Source of the DNA: SVFI01 sp045588655
GTDB lineage: Bacteria > Bacillota > Clostridia > Lachnospirales > Lachnospiraceae
NCBI GenBank assembly: GCA_045588655.1
Contig: JAZNEP010000029.1
Coordinates: 87,943 to 151,942, forward strand
Direction of reading: 5' to 3'
DNA length: 64,000 nucleotides
Each line of letters begins with the position of its first letter. The first letter of the stretch is position 1. This document shows positions 43,500 to 52,188 of the stretch, in pieces. The notes under the pieces are model-generated. The model made no database searches. It was not told the origin of the DNA and worked only from the letters and a program-made list of their open reading frames with translations. The translations under genes and the position numbers were made by a program.

Positions 43500-44498
43500 A
43501 TGAATGACAGAGCGGTTTCCTTATTTGAAAAATATGATCTGATAATAGAAAAAACAAGAAAAGGCAGAGGTGCTATTATTGCGGATAGCAATGTCGGTGA
43601 GGTGGCTTTGGTAGAGTATAGCGGTCCGCAGGATCATCTGGCAATGGAGGAGGCTCTTTTATGTCAAATAGAGCAAAACTACAAAAAACCGCTGGATTTG
43701 ATTATTAGAACAACTGAGGGCGAGTTGTTTTGTACGGATTATGAAGGAAAAAAATATATTGTAAAAAAGTATGTGGAGGGGAAGGAATGTGATGTGACGG
43801 ATGAAGCAGAATGCAAAAAGGCGGCACGGGCATTGGCACAGCTTCATCAAGCGATGCGTCGGTTGGATGTACCGGAGGAAATCATAGCATGGGAGAAAGC
43901 AGACAACTTATTGGATGATTTTGACCGACGGACAGCAGAGATTGTGCGTACAAGAAATTATATCAGGAAATGTTCGCATAAGGATGAGTTTGAGTTGTCT
44001 TTTTTACGAGTATTCGACTGCTATATGGAGCAGTCATCTGTGGCTTATTCTTTTCTTGACACTAACTGCCTTGAAGCATTGAAGGAAAAGCAGATTCGAG
44101 AAAAAATGCTGATTCATGGAGATTGTACCCATCATAATATACGGTTTATAGGTGAGGGCATCTCCTTTGTCAATTTTGAAAAGATGGGTGCACACCTGCA
44201 GACAAAGGACATCTATCTTTTTATGCGGAAAATATTAGAAAAAAATGATTGGTCTTATCGAGTTGCCATACAAATACTCCAGGCATATGAACAGGTATTA
44301 CCGCTGGAGGCGGCAGAAAAGAGCTATTTATATGCAAGATTTGTCTATCCTGAAAAATTTTGGAAAATTGCAAACGGATATTTAAACAGACGCAAATCGG
44401 TACCGGCAAAACGCCAGCAGGAGAAATTGTCAGCATTTGAGCAAAAGGAAGAGAAAAGACAATTGTTTTTAAATAAATGGCTGGAAACATGCAGATAG
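43500..44498 (+). CDS. CotS-like spore-coat/phosphotransferase-fold protein
   Basis: 332 residues with an aminoglycoside-phosphotransferase-like kinase fold: a Lys in YIVKKYV, the catalytic loop MLIHGDCTHHNIRF and, in place of the usual DxD, FVNFEKMG. The missing Asp in that last motif suggests a weak or inactive kinase. The length, the Lys-rich C-terminus and context match the CotS/YtaA coat-protein family of spore formers. Its ribosome site lies in the hairpin after cca. Confidence 0.75.
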   Translation: MNDRAVSLFEKYDLIIEKTRKGRGAIIADSNVGEVALVEYSGPQDHLAMEEALLCQIEQNYKKPLDLIIRTTEGELFCTDYEGKKYIVKKYVEGKECDVTDEAECKKAARALAQLHQAMRRLDVPEEIIAWEKADNLLDDFDRRTAEIVRTRNYIRKCSHKDEFELSFLRVFDCYMEQSSVAYSFLDTNCLEALKEKQIREKMLIHGDCTHHNIRFIGEGISFVNFEKMGAHLQTKDIYLFMRKILEKNDWSYRVAIQILQAYEQVLPLEAAEKSYLYARFVYPEKFWKIANGYLNRRKSVPAKRQQEKLSAFEQKEEKRQLFLNKWLETCR

Positions 44499-44534
44499 GG
44501 TATGCTATACTTAGCGCAGAAAGGAAGGCGGCGT

Positions 44535-45875
44535 ATGAAAAAATATTTCATGCGGTTCTTTATTTTCTGCGCTGTTTTGATGTTACAGGGTTGTGCAAAG
44601 CCTGCAGCGCCTGCACAAACGATTCCTGCGGTGGAAGAGGTGGTCAGCAAGCCGAATCAGACAGCTCAGCCGGCTTTGGCGGACTCGCTGGACCGAGCAG
44701 TAATACAGAAGATAGATGAAGCGAACCAAAAAATAACATTTTATAATTTGACAGTCCAAAAAAGCTATACCCTCTCTTATGATAATGCAACCGGTATGAA
44801 GAGTCGATATGAGGAAGAATTGGTAGCCGGTCAACTCATGACAGGGGATGTAGTGGAAGTTGCATTTGTTAAAGATGAGAAATATGCTAAGAATATCTGG
44901 TTGGATCAAAGCGCTACTGTGACGGACAATGTGACAACATTTAAGATTAACCGTGTCGCAAGAACCTTCGAGATGAATGGGGAACAATACTCGATCAAAG
45001 AGGGGGCTCCTGTTTTGGCAGAAGGCCAAGTGCTGGATCTGATGGATATCAATCAAGTCGACACCTTACGCGTGATGAGCGTAGATCATGAAATCTATAG
45101 TATCACGATTGCGAATGGACATGGCTATGTTCGCCTGTTGGGAGCGGAAGCATTCGAAGGTGGATGGGTGGAATTTGGGCAATCCATCATCCGCAAAGTA
45201 GAAAAGGACATGCTTTTAGTAGTTCCTGCGGGAAATTATGATATGCTCATTTCAAAGGAAGGCAATACGGGAACAAAGCCGGTAGCCGTTACCGCGAATG
45301 AAGAGACGCAGGTGGATGTGTCGGATCTTGTAAAAGTGGAAGAGCAGGGAGAAGGCGGTATTGTATTTACCATTACTCCGTCCACTGCTGTTTTGAAGAT
45401 AGACGGAGAGGAAACGGACTATAGCAGCGTAGTGAATCTGTCCTACGGAATTCATCAGATTGAGGCCATTGCAGAAGGATATCGAACTGTTTCAAGGTAT
45501 ATTAAAGTGGGTTCAGAAATGGCAAATATCAGCATTGAAATGGAGGAGAAGACGCAAGAGCAAGAAGAGGAAAACGAAGAGGATGATAAGGATAAGGACT
45601 CTGAGTCATCAAATCCGTCTGTAAGCGGTAATTCAGCCCTCTCTCCGGAGAATGAAGGAGATTACAAAGTATATATTGATGCACCCGAGGGGGCAGAACT
45701 CTATGTAGATGGAAAATATGTCGGTATTTTGCCAACAAGTTTTGCAAAGAAGAGTGGAACCTACACAATCTCGGTAAGAAAAAGTGGATATAAAACGAGA
45801 AGTTATTCTTTGGAAGTAGATAATACCCAAAAAGATGTGAGATACTCTTTTTCAAGTCTTGAAAAGGAAGAATAG
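44535..45875 (+). CDS. PEGA-domain lipoprotein
   Basis: Start 44535 follows GGAAGGCGG; the lipobox LQGC is near residue 20. The middle of the protein has beta-rich repeats of unknown type; two PEGA domains follow, at about 275-335 (FTITPSTAVLKIDGE) and 380-440 (YIDAPEGAELYVDGKYVG), separated by a very acidic Glu/Asp/Lys/Ser linker. Such surface lipoproteins are thought to bind ligands or cell-wall parts. 446 residues. It precedes the HU gene, which has its own promoter. Confidence 0.85.
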   Translation: MKKYFMRFFIFCAVLMLQGCAKPAAPAQTIPAVEEVVSKPNQTAQPALADSLDRAVIQKIDEANQKITFYNLTVQKSYTLSYDNATGMKSRYEEELVAGQLMTGDVVEVAFVKDEKYAKNIWLDQSATVTDNVTTFKINRVARTFEMNGEQYSIKEGAPVLAEGQVLDLMDINQVDTLRVMSVDHEIYSITIANGHGYVRLLGAEAFEGGWVEFGQSIIRKVEKDMLLVVPAGNYDMLISKEGNTGTKPVAVTANEETQVDVSDLVKVEEQGEGGIVFTITPSTAVLKIDGEETDYSSVVNLSYGIHQIEAIAEGYRTVSRYIKVGSEMANISIEMEEKTQEQEEENEEDDKDKDSESSNPSVSGNSALSPENEGDYKVYIDAPEGAELYVDGKYVGILPTSFAKKSGTYTISVRKSGYKTRSYSLEVDNTQKDVRYSFSSLEKEE

Positions 45876-45916
45876 CTCAAAGACCGTAAAAATGCTTGAA
45901 AAAAGGTGTTTTTTCC

Positions 45917-45945
45917 TTGACAATATAAGGAAAAAGGGATATAAA
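45917..45945 (+). promoter_or_regulatory. Promoter of the HU gene within an inverted repeat
   Basis: TTGACA (45917-45922), 17 bases, TATAAA (45940-45945). The -35 overlaps an inverted repeat TTTTCCTT-N8-AAGGAAAA (45911-45934). A second small palindrome, TTCCCATGTGGGAA, lies in the leader (45958-45971). Confidence 0.75.
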
Positions 45946-46014
45946 TATTATTAGGCGTTTCCCATGTGGGAAGGCAAAAAGCAAAAAAATACTCAGTAAG
46001 AGGAGGAGTTCAAA

Positions 46015-46290
46015 ATGAACAAAGCAGAATTAGTAGCAGCTATGGCTGATCAGACAGGATTATCAAAAAAGGATACAGAGAATGCATTAAAAGCTTTCAC
46101 AGACGTTGTTTCTAACGAATTAAAGAAAGGTGAAAAAATCCAGTTAGTAGGATTTGGTACATTTGAAGTTTCTGAAAGAGCAGCTAGAGAAGGAAGAAAC
46201 CCACTTACAGGCGCTCCAATGAAAATTGCAGCTTCTAAAGCACCTAAATTCAAAGCTGGTAAAGCTTTAAAAGATTTAGTAAACGCTTAA
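46015..46290 (+). CDS. HU-family DNA-binding protein
   Basis: 91 residues with the complete HU/IHF plan: N-terminal MNKAELVAAMADQTGLSK, GFGTFEVSERAAREGRNP in the beta arm with the conserved Arg-Asn-Pro, and FKAGKALKDLVN at the end. It bends and compacts DNA. AGGAGGAG precedes the ATG, codon use is strongly biased, and the promoter is near consensus, all as expected for an abundant protein. A strong terminator follows. Confidence 0.97.
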   Translation: MNKAELVAAMADQTGLSKKDTENALKAFTDVVSNELKKGEKIQLVGFGTFEVSERAAREGRNPLTGAPMKIAASKAPKFKAGKALKDLVNA

Positions 46291-46315
46291 TCTGAATCAT
46301 TCGATACAGAAATAA

Positions 46316-46364
46316 AAAGCACCGCAAGTGCTAGATCAATCTAGCATTTGCAGGTGCTTTTTTT
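46316..46364. terminator. Bidirectional terminator between HU and the large membrane protein
   Basis: A long stem (46316-46335 with 46340-46360) made of AAAGCACC and a GCAAGTGCTAGA arm, with a 4-base loop and seven T on the + side; an A run on the left gives the minus strand its own T tract. Confidence 0.9.
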
Positions 46365-46384
46365 ATTTCATCTTTTCTTTTGTT

Positions 46385-49282
46385 TTACTGAGAAGCTTCG
46401 CTTTGAAAATCATAATATTCAAATGTTTGGCATACTGCTGCCAAATCCACTTTGTGCGTTGGAGGCATATTCGGATTTGATGCATCAAAAAGACCGACAT
46501 AAACGCTCGTATACGGATTAGTAGCCCAGTCTGCGTTCATGTCCAGAGGGATGAGAAGTTTGCCATCCGCATAATCGGTCCAAAGCATACCGATTCCGTC
46601 CCAGCAGATAGTAAGTATTGTATGTTCATCCACGGGCTGGGACAAAGCATCGCTCAGCAGAGCCGGATCGATTTCGACATAAAGAAATTTACGATCCGAA
46701 TCAGAAGGATAGAGTTTTGAGCCCAAATTAGATAAATTAGCCCCGAGCGTAGAAGGACATTTTGCAAGATATATGGGGTCTGCCCAAGGGGAATCCGCCA
46801 GGGAATTTGCCATATATACGTCTTTGCCATACAAAGTAGTGTAAAGAGTTGGGGAGAGATAAAACCCAGTAAGGGGGTCATAAACAAATCCCTGATCCAT
46901 ACAATAACGGTAGATATAGTAATTGTTCAGAGGCGAAAGGTCGCTTCCGATTATGGTATGCTCATCGATGTGTGAGATTACGGAGTCAGCCGCCGTTTTG
47001 CTCTTGGCCAAAGAGGCTTTCCCTGAATATAGGGCACTTTCGTTTAACAGAAAGTAGTACATCTGCATTTTGTCCAGTCCCAATATCTTTAGTTGATCGT
47101 CGGCCTCATGCAAGGTAGAAAGCCGATCGGAATAATCATATAAACGGTTTAAAACATCAGACTGAACAAAGCCATAGCCGATGGAAGGAAACATGCTAAC
47201 ATCTGTTTCACTGACTGATAGGTAGCTTTCTGTAATCGGAAACGGGGAAAGGTTTGCGCTATAGTTTCCGATGCAAGAGCATTCTGCGTTGGTGGTTCCG
47301 TCCAGCGCAGGAAATTGGTAATCCTTCATCTGATAAAAGCAGAGAAAAGGAACCGTGAGCGCAAGTGTCATAACGATTGCAGTATGGGTTTGATCTTCAA
47401 ATAATTCACGGCCGTAGCAAATCAAAAGAATTGGTAAAAAAATGCCTAAAATCCAGAGGTATAGGTGAGAGCTTCTGGAAAACAGTCGACTTACCCAGCC
47501 CTCGTCCATAATAACCACAGTGTAGGTGTAACACACCGGTAAAAGAAGAAAACCGGCAGACAGACCTAGAAAAGCGGGAGATGAAATTGCCTTAATCACT
47601 CCTTTTTTGTAAATAAAAGTAAGTAAGAAAAGTAAAAACAGCCATACCGGTAGCATGCTTCCAAGAAAGCGCAACGCATAGTAAATAGAAGCTCTTATAG
47701 GGTCTGCAGATGACAGATAAGGCAGAAACCAATCCGGAACAGTGACCGTATGTAAAGAAAGACCATCGCCTAAAACAGTCTGATGCGAGTAAGCAAGTAC
47801 ATGCGAAGCCATTCGATAAAGAAGCGGAAGCGAAATCAGAATTGGTAGTATAAAGAGCAAGGTTTCGATATAGGAACCTTGCTTTTTAAAATCATCGACC
47901 ACTTCCCGGGTTTTGAAATAGGAAACCGTCAGTATCAGTGCATAAGGAAGGATAGCCAGAATCAGCGCAAAACCAAACAAGGGATAATAGAGTCCGCTTA
48001 AAAAACCGGTGAAAACATACAAGGAAAGAAAGCGTCGCTTGTTTGCTCTTACCTTAGGGTGCATGAGAAACAGAAGTACCGGAAGGATAATCCAGGTGCG
48101 ACAATAAACAGGCATATGGAATAAGAAAGCAAAAAGAAGGGTCCATTTGCCGTCGACGTGAAGCGATATCATGGAAATTATCAGAATTCCGAACAGTAGA
48201 AACACGATAGTAAATGCAGCTGCATAGGTGGTAGCTGTAGCGCCAAGCAGATCATGAATACCTCCAATCAACATAGGGAAAAGGCCGGATACCGGTGAAT
48301 AGGTATCGTAAGCAGTATTTCCAAGTGTGACAATCTGTTGCCACGGAAGCATCTGCTCACCATGATGGTGCATGTCGGACGGAACTATCATGGCTGCGGG
48401 AATGTATGAGCCATACAAAAAAATTGAGATGGCAGAAGTAATAGAAACCGTACCGTCGAAAGGGCCGGTTTTTTTTCGAGAAAAAACTAGGAAGGCATAG
48501 AGGGAAACAATTAGAAGCAGTACAAAGAGAATGTAAGCAATCGGATAAGAAAGATGTATAAGTTTTCCCTCAAAAGAATACGTGTTTTTGCAATATAGGA
48601 GTAACAATAGAGGCAGCGGAAGCTGCATTAAAAAGAAGAAACGATCAAAACATTTCGGATACTTTTTGAATCCAGCAATAAATGTCAAAAAGAGAAGAAG
48701 CGCTATCCCAAAAAGTATACCATCGGAAAAAACAGTGACGCCGTTGTACAGACCTAAACACAAAGCGATTACCTGAAGGTCAAAGTACACAAACAAAAAG
48801 AAAGCACACAGTGCAAATGGATTTTCTTTGTGTAAACAGAATATCAGGCAAAAAAGCGCAGCAAAAAGCCAAAGAAAGACAGACGCTTTTCCATAGAGAA
48901 TCGTCTGAGCAAGCGGAGGAATAAAACAAAGGACGCCAATCAGCCAGGCAGGGCAAAGGCGTGTATGGCAAGATGCGTTTGTTTCGGAGAGTTTTCGACA
49001 TGATAAAAAAGGGGTTCGGCCAATCAAAAAGAAGGCAAGCACAAAGAAGCATCCGCCCCACAGCAGTTTCCAAAAAAAGTCCAATTCCCCTGTTTTGTTA
49101 CTTCCGTCAAGAACGACCTGATCCACAATTAAATCTGTAACTTTTGACGGTCCTTCAAAAAAACGGTCTTTGAAAAGAGCATAGAGAAGAACAACCAAAA
49201 ATAGAGACAGTAAGAATACTGTCCATAATGGTAAGGTGATTCGTGAGTTAGAGGTATCGTTCTCTTTTGTGTTTTTAATCAT
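46385..49282 (-). CDS. Very large polytopic membrane protein, possibly GT-C-type glycosyltransferase
   Basis: 965 residues. About 16-18 membrane helices fill residues 15-660 and a 300-residue Tyr/Asp/Ser-rich domain, probably extracellular, follows. A loop at about 302-309 (SDMHHHGE), followed by LPWQ and GNTAYDTYSPVSGL, resembles the Asp/Glu/His loop after the first helices of GT-C membrane glycosyltransferases, which use lipid-linked sugars. This is a resemblance only. It is the sole gene on this strand between HU and rqcP, with weak upstream features, and has no close neighbours to explain its role. Confidence 0.7.
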   Translation of the reverse strand: MIKNTKENDTSNSRITLPLWTVFLLSLFLVVLLYALFKDRFFEGPSKVTDLIVDQVVLDGSNKTGELDFFWKLLWGGCFFVLAFFLIGRTPFLSCRKLSETNASCHTRLCPAWLIGVLCFIPPLAQTILYGKASVFLWLFAALFCLIFCLHKENPFALCAFFLFVYFDLQVIALCLGLYNGVTVFSDGILFGIALLLFLTFIAGFKKYPKCFDRFFFLMQLPLPLLLLLYCKNTYSFEGKLIHLSYPIAYILFVLLLIVSLYAFLVFSRKKTGPFDGTVSITSAISIFLYGSYIPAAMIVPSDMHHHGEQMLPWQQIVTLGNTAYDTYSPVSGLFPMLIGGIHDLLGATATTYAAAFTIVFLLFGILIISMISLHVDGKWTLLFAFLFHMPVYCRTWIILPVLLFLMHPKVRANKRRFLSLYVFTGFLSGLYYPLFGFALILAILPYALILTVSYFKTREVVDDFKKQGSYIETLLFILPILISLPLLYRMASHVLAYSHQTVLGDGLSLHTVTVPDWFLPYLSSADPIRASIYYALRFLGSMLPVWLFLLFLLTFIYKKGVIKAISSPAFLGLSAGFLLLPVCYTYTVVIMDEGWVSRLFSRSSHLYLWILGIFLPILLICYGRELFEDQTHTAIVMTLALTVPFLCFYQMKDYQFPALDGTTNAECSCIGNYSANLSPFPITESYLSVSETDVSMFPSIGYGFVQSDVLNRLYDYSDRLSTLHEADDQLKILGLDKMQMYYFLLNESALYSGKASLAKSKTAADSVISHIDEHTIIGSDLSPLNNYYIYRYCMDQGFVYDPLTGFYLSPTLYTTLYGKDVYMANSLADSPWADPIYLAKCPSTLGANLSNLGSKLYPSDSDRKFLYVEIDPALLSDALSQPVDEHTILTICWDGIGMLWTDYADGKLLIPLDMNADWATNPYTSVYVGLFDASNPNMPPTHKVDLAAVCQTFEYYDFQSEASQ

Positions 49283-49380
49283 TTTATAAAATTCCTTATC
49301 GATGTAATATCCGTTTTTTTCAAATAATTATATAAAATTATATAAGAAGATACGCATATTTTCAATTGGTAAGCCTGTAA

Positions 49381-49409
49381 TTTACAATCCGTATAAATTG
49401 CGGTATAAT
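49381..49409 (+). promoter_or_regulatory. Promoter of the rqcP-yabPQ-divIC block
   Basis: TTTACA (49381-49386), 17 bases, TATAAT (49404-49409), about 40 bases before the rqcP start. Confidence 0.75.
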
Positions 49410-49451
49410 CGGGGAGACATATGTGGAGAGAACACATGGGGAGGAAATAAT

Positions 49452-49691
49452 ATGAGACTGGATAAATATTTAAAAGTATCGCGTTTGATTAAACGACGTA
49501 CGGTTGCAAATGAAGCCTGTGATGCAGGACGTGTGATGATTAACGACAAGGTCGCTAAAGCAGGTACAGAGGTAAAGGTCGGCGATACTATCACGATTAA
49601 TTTTGGAAATAAAGATGTAAAAGTAGAAGTTGTAACCGTTCAAGAAACGGTGCGAAAAGAAGAAGCCAAAGAAATGTTCCGCTATTTGTAG
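49452..49691 (+). CDS. rqcP: S4-domain RNA-binding protein RqcP (YabO)
   Basis: 79 residues made almost entirely of an S4 domain: MRLDKYLKVSRLIKRRTVANEACDAGRVMINDKVAKAG. Start 49452 follows GAGGAAATAAT; an upstream frame from 49398 is not needed. RqcP binds the 50S subunit with stalled peptidyl-tRNA and works with RqcH in C-terminal Ala tailing. The gene order rqcP-yabP-yabQ-divIC matches Bacillus and other spore formers. Confidence 0.92.
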   Translation: MRLDKYLKVSRLIKRRTVANEACDAGRVMINDKVAKAGTEVKVGDTITINFGNKDVKVEVVTVQETVRKEEAKEMFRYL

Positions 49692-49750
49692 CGGAATATT
49701 TTTTTGCCCTCTTACATATATTTCTATATATCTGCTAAGGGAGGCAAAGA

Positions 49751-50041
49751 ATGGAAGATAATATAAATGTAAAACAGCGCGCGCATAAATTTATGCTGAC
49801 AAATAGAAGGACATGTCTGGTTAGTGGAGTGTCGGATGTACTCTCCTTTGATTTGGCGGAAATACTGCTGGAGACAGATCAAGGAATGTTGATGATTAAA
49901 GGGAGTGATTTGCATGTGAATCGATTGACTCTGGAAAAGGGAGAGGTGGATATCGAAGGGAAAATCGACTCATTGACCTATTCGGAAGTAAACAACTATG
50001 GCGGAAAAGGAGAATCCTTTTTAGGGAAACTGTTTAAGTAA
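49751..50041 (+). CDS. yabP: Sporulation protein YabP
   Basis: 96 residues. The core has NRRTCLVSGVSDVLSFDLAEILLETDQGMLMIKG followed by LHVNRLTLEKGEVDIEGKIDSLTYSE, the two beta-rich repeats of the YabP family. In Bacillus it is produced in the mother cell and is needed for spore formation. Stop and the next start overlap by one base (TAATG), so yabQ is coupled to it. Confidence 0.93.
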   Translation: MEDNINVKQRAHKFMLTNRRTCLVSGVSDVLSFDLAEILLETDQGMLMIKGSDLHVNRLTLEKGEVDIEGKIDSLTYSEVNNYGGKGESFLGKLFK

Positions 50042-50553
50042 TGAGTGCAGACGTAATCAATGAAAGCGTATTCTGGCTGAGCTGCTTTTTGACAGGGATA
50101 GGGATTACGATGGTATATGATGTTCTCCTAATCATGAGGCGAGTCATAAATCACAATAATTTCTTTGTTGCGATAGAAGACGTTGTATTCTGGATGTTTG
50201 TTTCCGTTGTTCTGTTTTTATTGCTCTATCATATGAACAACGGAACCGTACGCTGGTTTGCTGTGTTTGGTCTGTTGGTTGGAATGCTGTTTTATAAAAA
50301 AATAATTGGTGATTCTTTGGTAATTTTTATGTCAACACTAATTCGGCGCATACTACATATAGTGGTTGTGGTGTGCAACCCTCCACTAATGCTTGTAAAA
50401 CACGCTATTTTGAAGTGTTCCGGGGCAATGCGGAGTCTTTTGGGTGGGGTGAAAAAGCGGTTGACGGGCAACATAAAAAAGAGTAAGATAATTTTATGTA
50501 AACGTAAAAAGTGTGAAAAGAGGAATCAAGATGAGTCGGCGCATGTATCGTAG
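50041..50553 (+). CDS. yabQ: Spore cortex biosynthesis protein YabQ
   Basis: 170 residues with about four membrane helices (about 8-28, 42-64, 68-88, 100-118) and a very basic C-terminal tail. In Bacillus YabQ localises to the outer forespore membrane and is needed for cortex. Its 3' end overlaps the divIC start by 23 bases in another frame, giving a tight operon. Confidence 0.9.
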   Translation: MSADVINESVFWLSCFLTGIGITMVYDVLLIMRRVINHNNFFVAIEDVVFWMFVSVVLFLLLYHMNNGTVRWFAVFGLLVGMLFYKKIIGDSLVIFMSTLIRRILHIVVVVCNPPLMLVKHAILKCSGAMRSLLGGVKKRLTGNIKKSKIILCKRKKCEKRNQDESAHVS

Positions 50554-50833
50554 TAAGAAACAGAACCGGTTCGATATGTTTCTTGTGACCTTAGTATTGC
50601 TGATTATGTTGCTTCTCGTGTCAGTTAAAGGAATTGAGCTGCGAAATAAGCAGGATGCTTATGCAGTCAGAAAGGCAGAGCTGGAACAACAGATTGCAGA
50701 ACAGGAAGCAAGGGCAGAGGAACTGCAAGAATTAAAAAAATACGTACAGACAGATTCTTATGTGGAAGAGATGGCACAGGAGAAGCTGGGTCTGGTTCAT
50801 AGTGATGAGATCTTATTTAAATTGCAAAAATAA
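50531..50833 (+). CDS. divIC: Septum formation initiator, DivIC/FtsB family
   Basis: Start 50531 follows AGAGGA; the GTG at 50513 would add six residues. The protein has a short basic cytoplasmic N-terminus, one membrane helix (about 17-38) and a coiled coil (about 42-72, Glu/Gln/Ala rich), followed by the VEEMAQEKLGLVHSDEI motif typical of DivIC/FtsB. It works with FtsL and DivIB/FtsQ at the division septum. It overlaps yabQ and is followed by a strong terminator. Confidence 0.93.
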   Translation: MSRRMYRSKKQNRFDMFLVTLVLLIMLLLVSVKGIELRNKQDAYAVRKAELEQQIAEQEARAEELQELKKYVQTDSYVEEMAQEKLGLVHSDEILFKLQK

Positions 50834-50872
50834 AGTATATTTGTCAAACGGACAGATGTACTTTATTTTTTT
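50828..50872 (+). terminator. Rho-independent terminator after divIC
   Basis: An 18-base arm (50828-50845) pairs with 50851-50868 across a 5-base loop, with a T run behind. The 5' arm overlaps the end of the divIC coding region. Confidence 0.9.
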
Positions 50873-50904
50873 GTCGTAATTTTTGGTGATTTTACGTCGT
50901 TTCT

Positions 50905-50937
50905 TTGACAAATTGTGAGAGCATTTTCCGTTATACT
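50905..50937 (+). promoter_or_regulatory. spoIIE promoter with 21-base spacing
   Basis: TTGACA (50905-50910) and TATACT (50932-50937) are both good sigma-A hexamers but 21 bases apart. Published Spo0A-activated promoters spoIIG and spoIIE of Bacillus have such long spacing (22 and 21 bases as I recall). The sequence TTTGACA over the -35 is one base off a reversed 0A box (TTCGACA). Confidence 0.6.
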
Positions 50938-50988
50938 TTACGAAAGAAAGTGGGATGGGCGAAAAATACCGTGAAGGAGTCGGAGATT

Positions 50989-52167
50989 ATGAAAGAAAAA
51001 GAAGTACTCACAGAATTTACAAGAAGTCGAATGATGGGATATGCAGATTTACTGCAAGAGTTAGCCGGAAGTTATTTACCGGAGGAAGAAAATTGGAAGG
51101 AGACAGCAGTCAGCCGTGCAGATTTGTTTGCAAAAAGGGAGATGCACCAGCAAAGAGCAGCCTTTTCCAGATTTGTGACAGATACAGCCAGACAACTGCA
51201 GGCACTGGCCAGGACTCCGTTTTCAGAAACTTCGTTTAGTAAAAAGCAGGAGAAAAAGATACGTCGTGAATTGCAAAGCGCCGGGATTCTTATGAAAGAG
51301 TATTATAAGGGTGAAAACAGAAATGGATATACCGAAATCGGTATGGTGGTAAGAGCGCAGGAGAGAGCCTACTACGATGTGGCAGATATCGCAGAGCTTT
51401 TATCAGAGGTGACACGTATTTGTGTTTTACCCACATCAGAAGGATATCGCTATGTGCGTGACGAATGGATTCCTCTTTGCTTTCAGGAGGAAACCAGGTA
51501 TCAGACTTATGGGGGATTTGCGAAAGTGACAAAGGAGGGGGAGGAAATATCCGGGGATAATTATCTGATGCGCGAGTTTGGGGACGGTACATATATTGCA
51601 GCCATTGCAGATGGAATGGGGAGCGGAAACGAAGCATGTGCCGACAGTGAAAAAGTACTTACATTGCTTGAAAAGCATATTGAATCCGGATTGTCGGTAA
51701 AAAATGGAATTCACGTATGCGGAGAGCTTTTGTATGTGCAGCACGGGGGAGAGAGAAGCGTTTCCCTTGATTTGATGGAACTGAATGAATATACGGGGGA
51801 GTGCTGTTTTCACAAAAATGGAGCAACCTCTTCTTATTTGATTCGCAAGGGAAATGTAAGAGAGTTTGCGCCTGACCGGATTTCACTTGGGATTTGCCCG
51901 AGAGTGGACGGAAACAGAGAAACTGTATTTTTAAAAGATGGAGACATTGTCTTACTGATGTCCGATGGAATTATGGATCTTTTTTATGACAATATGCAGA
52001 TGTTCGAATCCTATCTTTGTAATCTGTCGGAAATGAGCCTGTCGGATATGGCCGCCAATATATTGCAAATGGCAATCCGAGCGGGTGGCGGAACAATTAT
52101 GGATGATATGACAGTGCTGGTGATCGGAGTCTGTGAAAAAGAGGAAGCAAATGTTGCATTTTACTAA
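50989..52167 (+). CDS. SpoIIE-family protein phosphatase lacking the membrane domain
   Basis: 393 residues from the ATG at 50989 (CGGAG upstream). The PP2C-type domain occupies about 190-390: SGDNYLMREFG, IADGMGSGNEA, LLMSDGIMDLF and TIMDDMTVLVI give the metal-binding Asp residues. The N-terminal part is helical and soluble. SpoIIE is normally about 800 residues with ten membrane helices; none are present. In context (after divIC, before tilS) this is the spoIIE ortholog position. It should dephosphorylate SpoIIAA to free sigma-F, but cannot anchor itself to the septum. Confidence 0.87.
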   Translation: MKEKEVLTEFTRSRMMGYADLLQELAGSYLPEEENWKETAVSRADLFAKREMHQQRAAFSRFVTDTARQLQALARTPFSETSFSKKQEKKIRRELQSAGILMKEYYKGENRNGYTEIGMVVRAQERAYYDVADIAELLSEVTRICVLPTSEGYRYVRDEWIPLCFQEETRYQTYGGFAKVTKEGEEISGDNYLMREFGDGTYIAAIADGMGSGNEACADSEKVLTLLEKHIESGLSVKNGIHVCGELLYVQHGGERSVSLDLMELNEYTGECCFHKNGATSSYLIRKGNVREFAPDRISLGICPRVDGNRETVFLKDGDIVLLMSDGIMDLFYDNMQMFESYLCNLSEMSLSDMAANILQMAIRAGGGTIMDDMTVLVIGVCEKEEANVAFY

Positions 52168-52188
52168 TAAAAACGCTATATTGAGTCT

